Below are positions 12,209-24,400 of a stretch of DNA of 64,000 nt, in pieces (within the stretch, counting starts at the first letter, position 1; the number at the start of each line of letters is the position of its first letter). The position numbers and the translations under genes are program-made. The stretch comes from Cryptomeria japonica (taxonomy: Eukaryota; Streptophyta; Pinopsida; Cupressales; Cupressaceae): positions 285,387,957 through 285,451,956 of the forward strand of contig NC_081410.1 in assembly GCF_030272615.1 (NCBI RefSeq), in the 5' to 3' direction. The notes under the pieces are model-generated. The model was not told where the DNA came from. It saw nothing but the letters and a program-made list of their open reading frames with translations, and searched no databases.

Positions 12209-12981
12209 AATATATATATGGTAGTGGTTAATTGTAAGTGGTGTGTGTGGTGATGCGTGCCTTTACAAAATATAATATATATGCACCATAAGTCCATGAT
12301 AAGGAGAGATATTTTAGATTAAGTGAAGAACCTTGTTTTAGAACCATAATAAAGTGAACATTGTCAGACTTGTAAAGTAAGTAATATAATCTATGACATA
12401 TTTAAAGGATGGATATATGAGCATAATTTAAGAAGAAATATAGGCAGAACTTGATAAGGCGTGCCAAATTTGTAAGAATATTTTTGAGAAGATTGCAATG
12501 AGTTCTTTGAGAAAAATATATGATCAGTTTATACTAGGTTTATGGTCAAATGATAACATATTTAAGGAACAAGTTGGGAAGAACAAGATCGTCCATCATT
12601 TGTTAAAAGGTAGAAATTAGAATGAGGGGTTGGTGCATCTAAGAGAATTATCAGTTGGTGCCTCTAGTGAGTTGGTGCTCATGAATTAGAATGAGGGGTT
12701 GATGCCTCTAGTGGGAATGTACCTCACAAACAAGATGAGGGGTTGGTGCCTCTAGTGGGTTACTACCTACAAATTTGTAAAAGTGTTTCTTGTATACAAG
12801 GAAGCTATTTTATTGTGGTTTTCATATATATACCTTGTGTTTTATTTATGTTCATGATAGTTAGATCTCATGTGATGTTAGTAAGAAATGAGTATGTTTT
12901 GAGATAAAGTTATATGCTTATAATATAAGTTGAAAAGTAAAAGTTTGTTATACTGATTCACCCCCCACCTCTTAGTATAAC
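12209..12981 (+). repeat. Copia-type LTR fragment
   Basis: The right end, tgattcaccccccacctctt followed by agtataaca at about 12,957-12,985, has the same terminal layout as the LTR ends of A, C and L. It is followed by a sequence loosely like the Met primer site (gtgttatcaatagg). Inside are three near repeats of gaggggttggtgcctctagt between about 12,620 and 12,765. D was probably inserted into this older LTR. No coding signal is visible. Confidence 0.45.
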
Positions 12982-13494
12982 AGTGTTATCAATAGGCTTT
13001 ACATTTGTTGGAGAATATTACATTTGTAATTAGGTTTTATAAATAGTTAGATGTTAGTTTTGGGAGTTATTCCTATGAATAAATTGGTTAGTTTTATATG
13101 GGAATTAATAGCTTTATAGGCCAATATGCAATAATGTAATGATTATCCAGTTTGAATATATTGAATATCAAGCTTTTCTCTTTTACACTCACATATGGTA
13201 CAAAGTGATTGATAATATTGTACCTATGAATAAGGTGTGTCAGAATATTGGATTTATTGTGTAGTTTCTTTACTATGGAGAGTGATGTAGTGGAAGATGT
13301 CTATGGGTTGTGGATAATTTGCAAGTCTTAATGATTGGTCACTCTTATGAATTTAGTTACACAAATGGTTCTTTGATTTAGGGTTTGAGTAGATAATAGA
13401 AGTAGAACTGAAGAATTACTTTTGTCATTGTAGTAGAGACTTCTCTCTTTGTTCACCTTAATTTACAATTTTTAGTGGATCCCCTAACCGTATA

Positions 13495-13577
13495 ACTTGC
13501 AACCATCTTCACAACATGAGATAAAATAAAGTGTTCCCACCCTTCATGCACAATGAGACACATTTCCTTTAGAATTT
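13495..13577. repeat. Inverted-repeat arm 1 (partner at 14,697-14,778)
   Basis: This arm (gcaaccatcttcacaacat ... caatgagacacatttcct) is the imperfect reverse complement of 14,697-14,778 (aggaaatgtgtctcattg ... tgttgtgcaaatggttgc). The arms are about 80 bases with a loop of about 1.1 kb, both within the TRIM-like element. Transcripts crossing both arms could fold into a long hairpin. Confidence 0.6.
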
Positions 13578-13800
13578 CACACCTCCTCTGAGTGTTTTTA
13601 ATGCCTCCTCTAGTGATGCACATGAGACACCTTTCCTTTTAAAGTCCACATCTCCTCTGAGTGAGTCTAACAGCTCCTCAAGTGTTGTGGAAACACTCCC
13701 TCCACTATACAAATCACCAATCAAACATCTACACATGAGGCACCTTTCCTCCAAAAGTCCACATCTCCTTTGAGTGTGTCTAATGTCTCCTCAAGTTCTC
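13550..13800. repeat. Tandem repeat of about 65 bases with spacers, three copies
   Basis: Three related units start near 13,552, 13,618 and 13,734. Each has the form (c)atgaGacacctttcctt, then a spacer, then ccacatctcctctgagtg and a ctcctcaagtg-like end. They lie inside the TRIM-like element. The minus-strand ORFs of 61-70 codons over this stretch are repetitive and match nothing I recognise. Confidence 0.65.
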
Positions 13801-14696
13801 TACAAATCACAAGCAAACATGAATACACCAAGTGCAGCCACATGAAATCTTTCCCCCCTTTCTCTTTGAAGGGACACATAATGCTAACCTCCCTCTTTTC
13901 TTCAACAACACAAATAGAGTGCTTCTCATGCAATGAAACATCTTAAGCGAGAAGCTATCTTGGGATGATAGATATCATCCTGCATCCATTGCCTCCAACG
14001 TCTGATTGAATCCTCTTTAACACTATAAAGCACAAATTGTTCATCAATATCATCATTGTGAGGTGAGTTTTTACAATTTTTGACTTTTCACCTTGAAGAG
14101 CTTCCTCTTCAAAACTCATTGGAACCTCATCTACTTTGGTTTCCACGTCTTTATTTGTTTATCCATCACCTCAATATAAAACCTTATATCCACTCTTCTT
14201 CAAACCCTAGAAACACCTCAAAGAAGATGAAGAAAATATTGCTCGTAGCTACTAGAAAACTACTCACACCTTCACTTTATACTCTACATTCAATATATTT
14301 AGTTTCCACCACAAGAAACTCAAAAAGTTCTAAAATAACTTTAAAAAATATGCATTTCACAAACTGCATCACCAATATATTGTAGTATCAAACATTAAAA
14401 TAAATAAAGGTTTGGTAAAATAATAAAATAATACTAACAATTATTCACATTTCCATAGTTGTAAATAGTTGCCGCATGTCATTGCCAAAACAACAAATCA
14501 TATAAATCTTTGACATCTATGCAATAAACATATTATTTCTCCATTTGATGGAATTTCTTCATCTACCCTACACTAGGTTTTAGAAACAAAAAACAATTCT
14601 TATGCCCAACACATTCTCTTTATTGATCACTTTGTGTTTGTTCCTTGCAAATTCTTCATGCCATGGAGATAGTTATCATTTTATTACTAGAGATGT

Positions 14697-14778
14697 AACC
14701 TTGGAGGAAATGTGTCTCATTGTGGATGGAGGGTAGGAACACTTATATGTGAGAATGTTGTGCAAATGGTTGCAGGTT
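14697..14778. repeat. Inverted-repeat arm 2 (partner at 13,495-13,577)
   Basis: Partner of the arm described at 13,495. The matching core here is aggaaatgtgtctcattg, against caatgagacacatttcct in arm 1. Confidence 0.6.
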
Positions 14779-15121
14779 CTACAGTCAGGAAATCCACTGA
14801 TGTTGTTTGGTGTTTCCTAGGTGAGCGAGGAGGATTGGTGAAGGAACTTCACCAAAGTATCTAGAAGTGTTGTGTTCAAACCCTGCAATTCTCTACTCTT
14901 GTTTGGTTTAATGTAATAAGGAGGGGAATTTTGGAGAATATTACATTTGTAATTAGGGTTTTTAAATAATTAGATGTTAGTTTTGGGAGTTATTCTCATG
15001 AATAAGTTGCTTAGTTTTATATCAGAATCAATGTCTTTATAAGCGAATATGCAACAATGTAATGATTATCTAGTTTGAATCTATTGAATATAAAGTTTTT
15101 CTCTTTTGTGCTCACAAAATT

Positions 15122-15915
15122 CAATTCTCAATTCCATAATATTTCTATAATGTAATAACTTAAAATAAATTAAGATTATAAACCAAATTAAACCTTAAAC
15201 CTAAACCAAATTGACCTCTACCCTTAACACAAATAAAATAAACCTTAACCATAAAATAAATTGAACCATATGAATAAGAATAAATATGTTTCTATACTTT
15301 TAATTTGATTATGTTTCTAAAATTTAAGTACTTAAACAATTTAAGATAATGTCAAAGTATTTTCTCATATTTATAAATATCAATATAATAAAAAAATAAT
15401 TAATTTTAAATATCTATTACTTTTAATTGCATTCAATTCTCAATTTCATGATGTTTCTATAATTTAATTACTAAAAAAATTAAGATTATATTAAAATAAT
15501 TTTTTCATATATATAAATATGAATATAGTAAGAAAATTATTATTTTAAGAAAATCTATAAAATATTTATTTCTTTTTATTATAGATAACCTTTTATGAGT
15601 TCTCTGAAAGTGAATCAAACATGATTAGCAAAGAAAGTGAGCAAACATATCTATATCTTTTCATGAACAAAAATAATTCAATACTAAGGCTTGACATGTG
15701 ATGAAAGATGGTGAAATTTCTTGATCTTTGCATATACATAATATAGTCTATCATTAAAAAAAATGGATTCTAAAAATTCTAGAAATATTAATTCATAAAG
15801 TATCATTTAATTATTATAAAATTATTCAACTTTAATTGGGTAATAATTTTTTGAATTAATGTTTTGAAACACACTATAATCTATAGAAAAGAAAGAAAAA
15901 TAGATCAAGAGGTCC
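15122..15915. other. AT-rich non-coding stretch
   Basis: No ORF or element boundary is supported. Two diverged direct repeats of about 60 bases are visible (near 15,120 and 15,428, both reading cattcaattctcaatt(c) and then tttctataat). Confidence 0.5.
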
Positions 15916-15919
15916 CTTG

Positions 15920-16870
15920 AAATATTAACCTAAACCAAATTGAATCCAAATCTTGAACTAAATCAATAATGACCTTTAAAACTTAACCAAATTGAATCCT
16001 AACCTTGAAACAAATTGAAATGGAACCCTAACCCTTAATTGAACTCTAACCCTAATCTTGATTAAATATTAATACTAATTAAACTTTAACCCTAATTATG
16101 AACCAATATCTACCATAAAACTAAAAATAAATCAAATTGAACCCTAACCATAAACCTAATTAAATAATAAATAAAATTTAGACCAAACCCTAACCCTTAT
16201 CCTAATCAGATCAAATTGAACTCTAACACAAAACCACTTTGAAACTTAATCCTATACCAAATTGAACCCTAACCCTAACACTAAACCAAATTTAACCCTA
16301 CCACTAAACCAATTGGAACCTTAAGCTAAATTCTATTCAAAATCAAACTCAAACTTAACCTATACCAAACTGATTCCAAACCCTAAATCAAAGTAAACCC
16401 AATCTTTAGGTCATGGAAAATCCTATTGTAGATATACAAATAATTAACCTTGAAAACCAAATTAAATATTAAACCAAATTGAATCCTAACCTTAACCTTA
16501 AACCAAATTAAAACCTAACTTTAACAGTCAACCAAATTGAACCTTGACCCTAAACCTTGAATTGAACCTTATAATAACCCTATTTTAATAACTTTTTTAA
16601 TTAAATGACAACCTTAATTAGTGTCTTATAAAGTGATCTCATTTCTAATTAATTTGTCCTCAATACATATTTTTAAACTAATATAATTCAATCCATCATA
16701 AATATTAAACCAAATTAAACTTTAACCCTAACACCAAACAAAATTGAACCTTAATACTAAACCAAATTGAAGCCTAAATTTAAACCCAAACTTAAATTAA
16801 ACACTTACACTTATAAAACCTTAACACAAATTAAACACTAAACTTTAACCTAGTTGAACATTAAATTGAA
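15920..16870. repeat. Degenerate CCCTAA-type satellite-like tract
   Basis: The plus strand is dominated by variants of AACCAAATTGAACCCTAA and by ccctaaccctaa-like pairs, with irregular spacing. Examples lie near 16,030, 16,145, 16,190 and 16,265. It resembles a decayed minisatellite containing the plant telomere-like hexamer or heptamer CCCTAA(A). No perfect telomeric array is present. Interstitial telomere-like repeats are well known in conifers. Confidence 0.65.
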
Positions 16871-17092
16871 CTATAATGCCAAATCTTAAAGCAATCATCG
16901 TCAAGCTAATTTTCTCTAAGGTTTAGAGTATTTGACTTTCCAAAATCTACTCCCATGTTGGATAATTTTTTTAGTCATTATCTGATTCAATTAAGTAATA
17001 TTAAATAAAAAATACAATCATGTTATAAATAAAATTATAGAAGATTTAGTTTTGTATTTTATATGATTGAATCATGGATTAAGATTGATTAA

Positions 17093-17640
17093 TTATTTAT
17101 TTGAAAACAACGTTTTCTTAGATTCTACTACTAAGTTGTAGGTTTTATTAGTGTTAGGGTTTAGGTAGATCTGGAGCAAATACAAATTAATAATTATATG
17201 CAGATACAAACACGTAAAGATAAAGAAAAAACACAACACAAAATAACACAAAGGTTTAACGTGGTTCACCCAGAAAGGGCTACATCCAAAGAACATAGTC
17301 GTCCAATCTTTTCTTATTATCTAGTAAATCAGTTCAACACAATTATAATGCCTTATGTATCCCAACCACTTATAATATGCAATTTTAGGGCAACATACAA
17401 AGTTGGCTAACAAAGAATAACCCTATCCCTAAAGAATTATTGTCGTAATGTTTTCCTTGTACTAGTATTCTCATACACATACGAGAATTTTGGGGGGAGC
17501 ATTTGGCTCTCCAGGAGCCTTCGACTCCTAGACACTCTGGCCCTTTGGGCTGACACATCTACCCAACGAGTGCACAAAACTTGTATGATCAGCCACCACA
17601 TACCAACAATTAGTTCCTACCAAAGGCAAGATACTATTGC
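17093..17640 (-). repeat. Probable copia-type LTR remnant
   Basis: The stretch ggtttaacgtggttcaccc near 17,252-17,270 followed by agaaagggctacatcc is, on the minus strand, GGGTGAACCACGTTAAACC. That is a block commonly seen in the transcribed part of plant copia LTRs. Ends are not visible, and no partner copy is in the window. Confidence 0.35.
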
Positions 17641-18417
17641 ATTCGTTGATTTGTTTTTCAATTTATTTAACCAGTGAATGCAAAGAATTAAAAATTTTCA
17701 TCAAAATCTCTATAGTTTAAATTTAATTTTTATTTTATATGATTATAAAAATATCATTTATTTTTATTTTTATTTGTTTGTGTAGGTGAAAAAATCTATT
17801 TTCCCACCAAAAAAATCACAAATTTATATTAAGACATTATTACTGTTACAAAAAAATGAAATGACATTAAAAAAGTGTACTTAGTGCTGACATCATTTTC
17901 CACTCTTATACAACATGTAATTATAGCCTATTTATTATGCATGTTTTTGAGAGGACAAATTTTTACAAGAAACTTTCTTCCTTTTTCACCTACAAATTCC
18001 ATTCCCATTTACCCATGCATAATTATTATAAAATTTATTAAAATAATATAATGAGTGTTAAAATTGGGTGTAAATTTGTTCTAATAAATAATTTTAAAGG
18101 AATATTTTTATTTAAATTATATTTTATAGATAAAAACTTTTGTAACAAGTAGTATAGTTGGGAATTTGAAAGTTGATTATATGTATTTTTAAAGGAGATA
18201 TTTTATGTACATGATTATTATAATGATTAAATTTTCATATTGTGTCACTTTTTGCTTAGTTTTATATTTCTTTCAATGAAAATGTCTTAATGTAATAGCA
18301 TATGAATGAGTGACATTTATTTTAGTTCATGTTCTTCTCCCTATTAATATTGATCATTATCCTATGCCCTTGAGTACTTAAGATAATTGATAAAAATTAA
18401 ACATGAAACAAAGACAG
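17641..18417. other. AT-rich spacer, nothing recognised
   Basis: No ORF, repeat boundary or structured element could be supported in this stretch. Confidence 0.5.
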
Positions 18418-18956
18418 TTTACCTAAGGGCCTAAACTAATGAACCAAGTGGGGATGAAATGCAGCTAACAATTCTTGGAAACAAAAGTTCAACTTGGATT
18501 CTATTTTTTATGGCAAAAACAAGTTGACGTGCGATAAGAAGTTGAAGTGTGACAAAAAGATTCACAAAATAAGATAGAACGTAGCTTGAAACAGAAAATA
18601 TAGTGAATAATCTGTGAAATCTTGAAACAAAGAATATAATGAATAATCTGCAAAATTAAATACATTCCTTATTCTTCAAACTACGATTGCATTTCACAAA
18701 AAGATGATCGCATTCATTATAGTTCTTTTACTTAACACCAATTTGTCAATGATTCTCACACTCGAAAAGAAATCAAACCAAATCACAACACACTGAAAAA
18801 TGTATTCAACTAAAATGAAATTGCCACAAATATAGACTCTAATTAAAACTTAAAAGAATCTCACCAATCTTCCCAAGAGGGGGCCCTTCCTTTGGTTCAC
18901 AAGGTGAGTGGAAAGAGACTGGTTATGCTAACTTAAGCCATAAATGATGGATCTTA
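18418..18956 (-). repeat. 3' LTR of gypsy element F, first part (truncated)
   Basis: From acctaagggcct onward this matches 36,159-36,720 of the other F LTR, including aagagggggcccttcct near 18,880. The outer end of the LTR (counterpart of 35,989-36,158) is missing. The LTR is interrupted near 18,956 and resumes at about 25,816. Confidence 0.8.
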
Positions 18957-18989
18957 TTCTTTCAAGCAAAAAGATGTCTCTTATCTCGA

Positions 18990-19551
18990 TTCTTTTCTAC
19001 ATATCATACACACACACATATATATACATAGATATATATGTGTGTGTATATATACATATACATATATATGTGTATATATACATATATATATATATGTGTA
19101 TATATACATATATATATATCTATATGTATATGTATATGCATATGTATATGTACATGTACATGTACATGTACATGCAAATGTATATGTATGTACATGTATA
19201 TGTACATGTACATGTATATGTGTATGCATGTACATGTACATATGCATGTACATGTAATACATGCATACACATATACATGTACATGTACATACATACATAC
19301 AAATGTATATGTATGTATATGTATATGTACATGTACATGTATATGTGTATGCATGTACATGTACATATGCATGTACATGTACATATGCATGTACATGTAC
19401 ATATGCATGTACATGTACATACACATATGTACATGTACATGCATATGTACATGTACATGCATACACATATACATGTACATGTACATATACATCTGCATGT
19501 ACATATACAGATGCATGTACATGTACATGTACATATACATATACATATATG
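18990..19551. repeat. Complex palindromic microsatellite (TA / CATATG / CATGTA)
   Basis: It begins as acac/tata repeats, passes through gtatatatacatata-type units and becomes long runs of catgtacatg and catatg. Since CATG, GTAC and TATA are self-complementary, both strands read the same and all six frames stay open. The apparent ORFs of 70-261 codons (Tyr-Met-His-Val runs) are artefacts. The tract directly abuts the outer end of element B. Confidence 0.95.
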
Positions 19552-20431
19552 TGTTGGAATCTAAGAACACTAAGAGGGAGGGAGGGGTGAATCAGTGTTC
19601 TATCGGTAAATGAAATTTTGAACTTATTGCTTATGAACCGGTTAGCATAAAATAAAATTGAAGTGCATAAACCAAACAACACATAAAGAAGCAACACCAT
19701 AACACCAATATTTATACATGGAAAACCCTGTAAAGGGAAAAAACATGTTGGGGCTGATACCCACAATATCTATATACTAATCAAGGTAAACAAATATTAC
19801 ATAGAGGGGATTACACATGCAATCAGGCTCATCGCTTAGAGCTCATTGCTCAACTGAAGTCTCATTGACTTACACAACATTACAGAATGATCTCATACAA
19901 AAATGAGCTTATAAAGTGCATCTGACCATGTTGGATATGTTTCGGTTAAAGCTCTGTCAACCTCCTTTGAACCGATTTACTAATACCCTGTTCTACTCTA
20001 TTTTGCACTACTAGTTAGGATTGCACACGTGAAACTGCACAAAAAAGCTTCCACTCGCTGACCAAATTGCATACCATTAGTCTCTGACTGATTCACATCC
20101 AAAATCTCATAACCATTAACATCAAATCCATCGATAAGTGTTCTCCCTTAAATACCCTTTATCTTTTCACCATGTTGGCCTCAATGAATAAAATAAACCT
20201 GTTGGCTACCGGATCACAAAGCATGATATGGATTATCCTGATCATCATAATTAATGTAGGCCTTCACACGCTACCATAAATTTTATAAGTGATTTTATCA
20301 GGTCCCAAAATACCTTAACCGGGTCCCAAATACACGTTATCGATACCGAGACTAACCGATTATCAAGAATAAAGCAAAGTGTGTGTATACCGGTTGGCCC
20401 AATCTATGCAAATTGATAAGACACTGAAACC
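19552..20431 (-). repeat. Element B 3' LTR
   Basis: It is collinear with 24,594-25,498. On the minus strand it ends GATTCCAACA, the terminal block shared by D and close to that of C. The plus-strand right end gataagacactgaaacc is followed by the polypurine tract complement cctttggcattgatggcaac. Confidence 0.8.
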
Positions 20432-20580
20432 CCTTTGGCATTGATGGCAACACTCATGTGAAAAATCACATCATCTCTGAATCTTCCCCCCTTCACTTGT
20501 ACATCCATGCAGTTATATACATATAGTGTACTCCCCCTAGGATATACATCTATTTTTCACTATACTCCTCCCCTTTGACA
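20432..20580 (-). promoter_or_regulatory. Element B 3' untranslated region with two palindrome-polypurine modules
   Basis: On the minus strand, module 1 reads tttgtcattgatgtcaaagg followed by ggagg near 20,590-20,565. Module 2 reads gttgccatcaatgccaaagg followed by gg near 20,453-20,431. Between them are the boxes ctagggggagtac and tgaagggggg. This fixes the element as minus-oriented. Confidence 0.7.
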
Positions 20581-20808
20581 TCAATGACAAAGTAGGTGTC
20601 CACCAAAAATGTTGTACAAATATATACATACCAGTTCCTTTATATGTTTCAAAATGCCAGCATATAAAGTCTTCAAAATTGAAAAGTATGTTTCCCAACC
20701 ATGCTTAAGAGAATCAAGAATGGAGGTGAATCCATTCAAGAGATTGACATAATATTCAATTGCCTCAAATTTTGTGGGATCCTCCTTCTGCATGTTAGAT
20801 AGTTCCTT
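20581..20808 (-). pseudogene. C-terminal tail of element B ORF2 (left outside the inversion)
   Basis: The minus strand from about 20,808 reads FSKELSNMQKEDPTKFEAI, then FTSILDSLKHGWETYFSILK, to the stop at 20,581. It corresponds to the C tail near 59,400-59,620 (LRKEISEAVVPG ... INLVLIDIFQSVTHRL). The preceding residues of the same protein are on the opposite strand at about 24,551, ending SPWLDN. The two pieces meet in frame if the inner segment is mentally flipped, which supports inversion rather than independent insertions. Confidence 0.7.
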
Positions 20809-20811
20809 GGA

Positions 20812-21240
20812 AAAATTTTAACAACTTGAGGAAGATCTAGAACTTGGAATCAATGGAAACTGGTATGTAGCAACAACTTCAACTAGATCTTGAGGATCTT
20901 AATAATGAGCAGGTGGAAAATAGTAAACTAAAGAATGAACTAATGCAAGATAGAGAACACATCATTTAATTATAAGGAAAGCTATCAGTTGTTCAAGCCA
21001 AGAGGAAGGAACTCTGTGATCAACGGCAAAATCATATTGTTGATGAGGAAGATGCCTTAAAAGATTAGTGTCAGAAACTCACTCATGAGAATACTACCTT
21101 GAAGAATGAAATGCAAGCCCTAATCACGAGAATGTGCAAGGAAATTGAAGAGAGAGATAAGAATGAATAAAACCTATCTCAAGCATTGAAGGAGAGATCT
21201 GAGGAATGCAATAGACTGACAGTGGAAAATTTGGGTTAAT
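20812..21240 (+). pseudogene. Element B gag remnant (coiled coil only, inverted)
   Basis: It begins with taacaacttgaggaagatct, the block that follows the primer site in C, then encodes coiled-coil residues: LDLEDLNNEQVENSKLKNEL, VQAKRKELCDQRQN, RMCKEIEERDKNE and LKERSEECNRLT. It is homologous to the gag coiled coils of C and D. Several TAG/TAA codons interrupt it. The zinc knuckles are absent: sequence passes straight from the coiled coil to the ORF2 leader, so gag lost its RNA-binding part by deletion. Orientation is opposite to the LTRs of B. Confidence 0.75.
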
Positions 21241-21423
21241 AGCGATAAAAGGGGAAAAGTTAAGTCATTTCCTCACACAACGATCAAGCATTCTGAAGAG
21301 AGATTTTGAGAGAATTTCAAGAGTCCAAAGGTGATTTGTGCAAGCATATACATTCGAAGAACATTTCATCATCCGACAAGATCTTGAGGTATTTACCATT
21401 TGCAGAAACCCTAGATATTTATC

Positions 21424-24400
21424 ATGGCTTCATCATTGAATGTTGATATTCCTTTGGTGGTGGAAATTAAGAACTGCCCTCATTCGGAATTCAAGAAGCG
21501 TCCTTTTAAATCTCTTTTGGATGAGTCATTGGGAGAATTTTTGAGTTTTTTTCATGGTATTCTTCACACCAAAGACATTAGGGCATATATCCATTGCGAT
21601 ATTGAGGAAATTGGGAGCTATAAAATGTCCTGTGTTTTCACTAAAAATATGATCATCGACAACTAGTTGAAGCCGAAATATGCACATTTGCAGAAGAAGG
21701 GTTTTACCCTGTTTATCGATTTTATGACTTTCGATGATGATGAATGGGTCAGATATATTCTCAACCATATTCATGGGGAATTCATGTGTTTGGACTGGCC
21801 ATACAAAATCGCTAAGGAAGTTATCAAGAACATAACATGCCTTCATAAGGTCGGAGGTTTGTCAGGCCCTAGGTCAAAACTTTCTAACACCGAACTCTGC
21901 AAACTCACCAGTGCCACCTTTGATGGTAGATCAATGAGAGTAGATGATATTAGAGATATTGATGTGAAATTTGTAGAAATGGTAACCAGTTACAAAGTTT
22001 ATCAATCAAACTGGTTGAACTCTGTCTTTGGTAACAACATCCTCATTGCACATCAAATGGTGAAGGAGACACTATGATATGTATAGTGCGATGCTAAAGG
22101 AACTAATGACTAATCTTCAGAAGATAAAGCAAGATAAGAAAAACACATTCTAGTATGGATCTTTTGTCATATGTTTGGATTTTAGTTTTTGAATATGATT
22201 CCTAGTTATGGTAAAATACAGTGGTCTTTTGATAGACCAGTAGGTACCCAAATAGCTCAGATATTAGATAGTCAAGGTGGTAAATAGCAAAAGGCCAATC
22301 TATGGGCATTTTTCAAAACTTTCTAGGAAGAAATGAAGAGCAAGGTTAGAATTCCTAAAGAAATTGTAGGAAATTATAAAGATATTATTTGTTTATGGTT
22401 AAAAAATATGAATGCATGATGGAGGCAGTCTAGCCTAGAATAGTCTCGATCATGCTGATGGGTTATGAAGTGGATGAGGCCACACTGGACACCAACATTT
22501 ATTGAAAGCTCTTGTTGATGAAAAAGAAGAAAAATTTGGCACAACTCAAGAAAAAGGTTTAAAAGTTCATCAGGAACAAGTTGTAGCTGAGACATTAATT
22601 AGTGAGGGTCATGACAGGGCTGAAATTGAAGAAAAAGTTAAAATCCTTGAAGCCCGAAGAAAGGAAGAGATGAAACAGAAGAGGAAGGAGGAGAGAGAAG
22701 TGAAGAAGGCATCCAATGACCCATTCCTCAAAGCAATCAGAAGCACCATCTGGAGATGAAACTGATTCATCAAAGCAATCAGAAGCACCATCCGGTGACC
22801 CTGCTAGCCCAAGCCGAAGAAATCAGTGAAGAGGAAGCAGAAAGTGGCTAGGTAATACATGACTATATCTTTAGAGGAGACTAAATCTGATGAAGAGATT
22901 AAACAAGATCCAAAGAAGAAAGGTTTTTTTGCAAGGATTGTGAGGGAAAAGAAAGAAGAACGGAAGAAACAAGCTGAGCAAGAGCCTCCCTGGAAGACTC
23001 CCAAATCACAATTGTACATAAGCCGAAGCCTAAGGTAGATGATCCATCTAAACCGAAAGCAAAGAAGAGAACTGGTAAGCTAAAGAAATTAAGTGCTCAA
23101 GACATTATTGATCAAATCATTAATGATGGTAATTTGGATAATATTTCTACATTCTTTGATGATTTTGATGATAAAGATAAGAAGCAGTTAGAAGAAGCAA
23201 TTGTTTTATATCTTGATTCTTTTAGTAGAACTTTGATTAAGTTAGAGAAAAATTTTCCCAAGGAATTGTATGATAAGTTAGAGGCCAAGAAATTACATGC
23301 ACAAACTTTGGACTGGCAAATAAAGGAAATAGAATTAGTTAATCTTTGTCCATCAATAACTCCACTAGAGATTCTAGATTTAATCAATAAGGCGGGTTCA
23401 ACTAAATTCAATCCTAAACACCAGATTAATAACTTAATGTTAGAAAAATTTGAAGAGATCCAGAAGGAGACTATAGATATATGGGGCATAATTCTTTTAA
23501 GTCTTGGATATGAGTTGAGTCCTAGTTTTGTATAGTCACAGAATATTCAATTACCAGGGGACAAGGAACTAGTAAAATCTGATGAACAAAATGTAAATAT
23601 AGATCCATCAGTTAGCACTCCACCAGTTTCTACTCAACCGACTAGTGAGTCCAATTTTGAAACCGAGGATACTCAGAATCCTTCAGCAGAGAATGCATAG
23701 GATGTAGAGGAAGATATTGTAAAGGATAAAGGCACAGAGGTAAAGGTCCCAGATGATGCACCAAAAGTGAGTGAGGCACCAAGTGGTGAAGCCACCGGTG
23801 CACAGGAGGTAGAGGATATAGAGGGTAAGTCACCAACTGACATAGGCAAATAGACAGTGATGGACTTACCTTCCAACTTGGCAATTGACACATCATCTTT
23901 AGCCAAAGGGAAATGCCACAATTTTATGTCAGTTTTGACAAGCCTTATCATAAGATGTCACTGACAGAAAGTTTTGGCTACTCCAACACTCCAAGCACAA
24001 GCAACATAGGAATTGGCTCAGGAGGAATCTAAAGATAAAATGTTGATTTAGAACACTTTTGAGGTTTTGAACCGGTTAGTACCAGAACTCATGGAAAGGC
24101 GAGTGCAAGCTCATCCAGTAAATTGCAAGAGATTATTGATTTTATTCCTAATAATTATGATTCTTTGGTTAAGATTTCAATAATTGAGGCTAAGAATAAA
24201 ATTGTTGAGGCCTGGAAGCAAACATTTCTGCAGATGATTGCATCTGATAAGGCTAAGCTTCAAAGTTGTTTACAATCTATTGACGCAGCATTGGTAGAAG
24301 GTGGAAAGGTTTATAAGAATTGTCTAGATTTTTCAAAGCTCGCAACTGCTATAGGAAAGCAAATTTTAGATTTTAAAGATAACTTGATTTAGATTTCTAA

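Larger units (their letters stand above)
13006..15116 (+). mobile_element. Short-LTR (TRIM-like) non-autonomous element
   Basis: Direct repeats of 188 bases at 13,006-13,193 and 14,929-15,116 begin TGTTGGAGAATATTACATTT (TT for TG in the right copy) and end CTCACA. Flanks acatt (13,001-13,005) and aaatt (15,117-15,121) look like a mutated 5-bp target duplication. A Met-type primer site is just recognisable after the left repeat (tatggtacaaagtg), and aaggaggggaatt before the right repeat is a polypurine tract. The 1.7-kb interior encodes no gag or pol. It carries an internal tandem repeat and an inverted repeat, so it is larger than a typical TRIM and may hold captured sequence. Confidence 0.75.

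Noticed and set aside
18944-19766. Long overlapping open frames on both strands (up to 261 codons, Tyr/Met/His/Val-rich)
   Set aside because: They are read through palindromic ta/catg microsatellite with no stops in any frame; no protein character.
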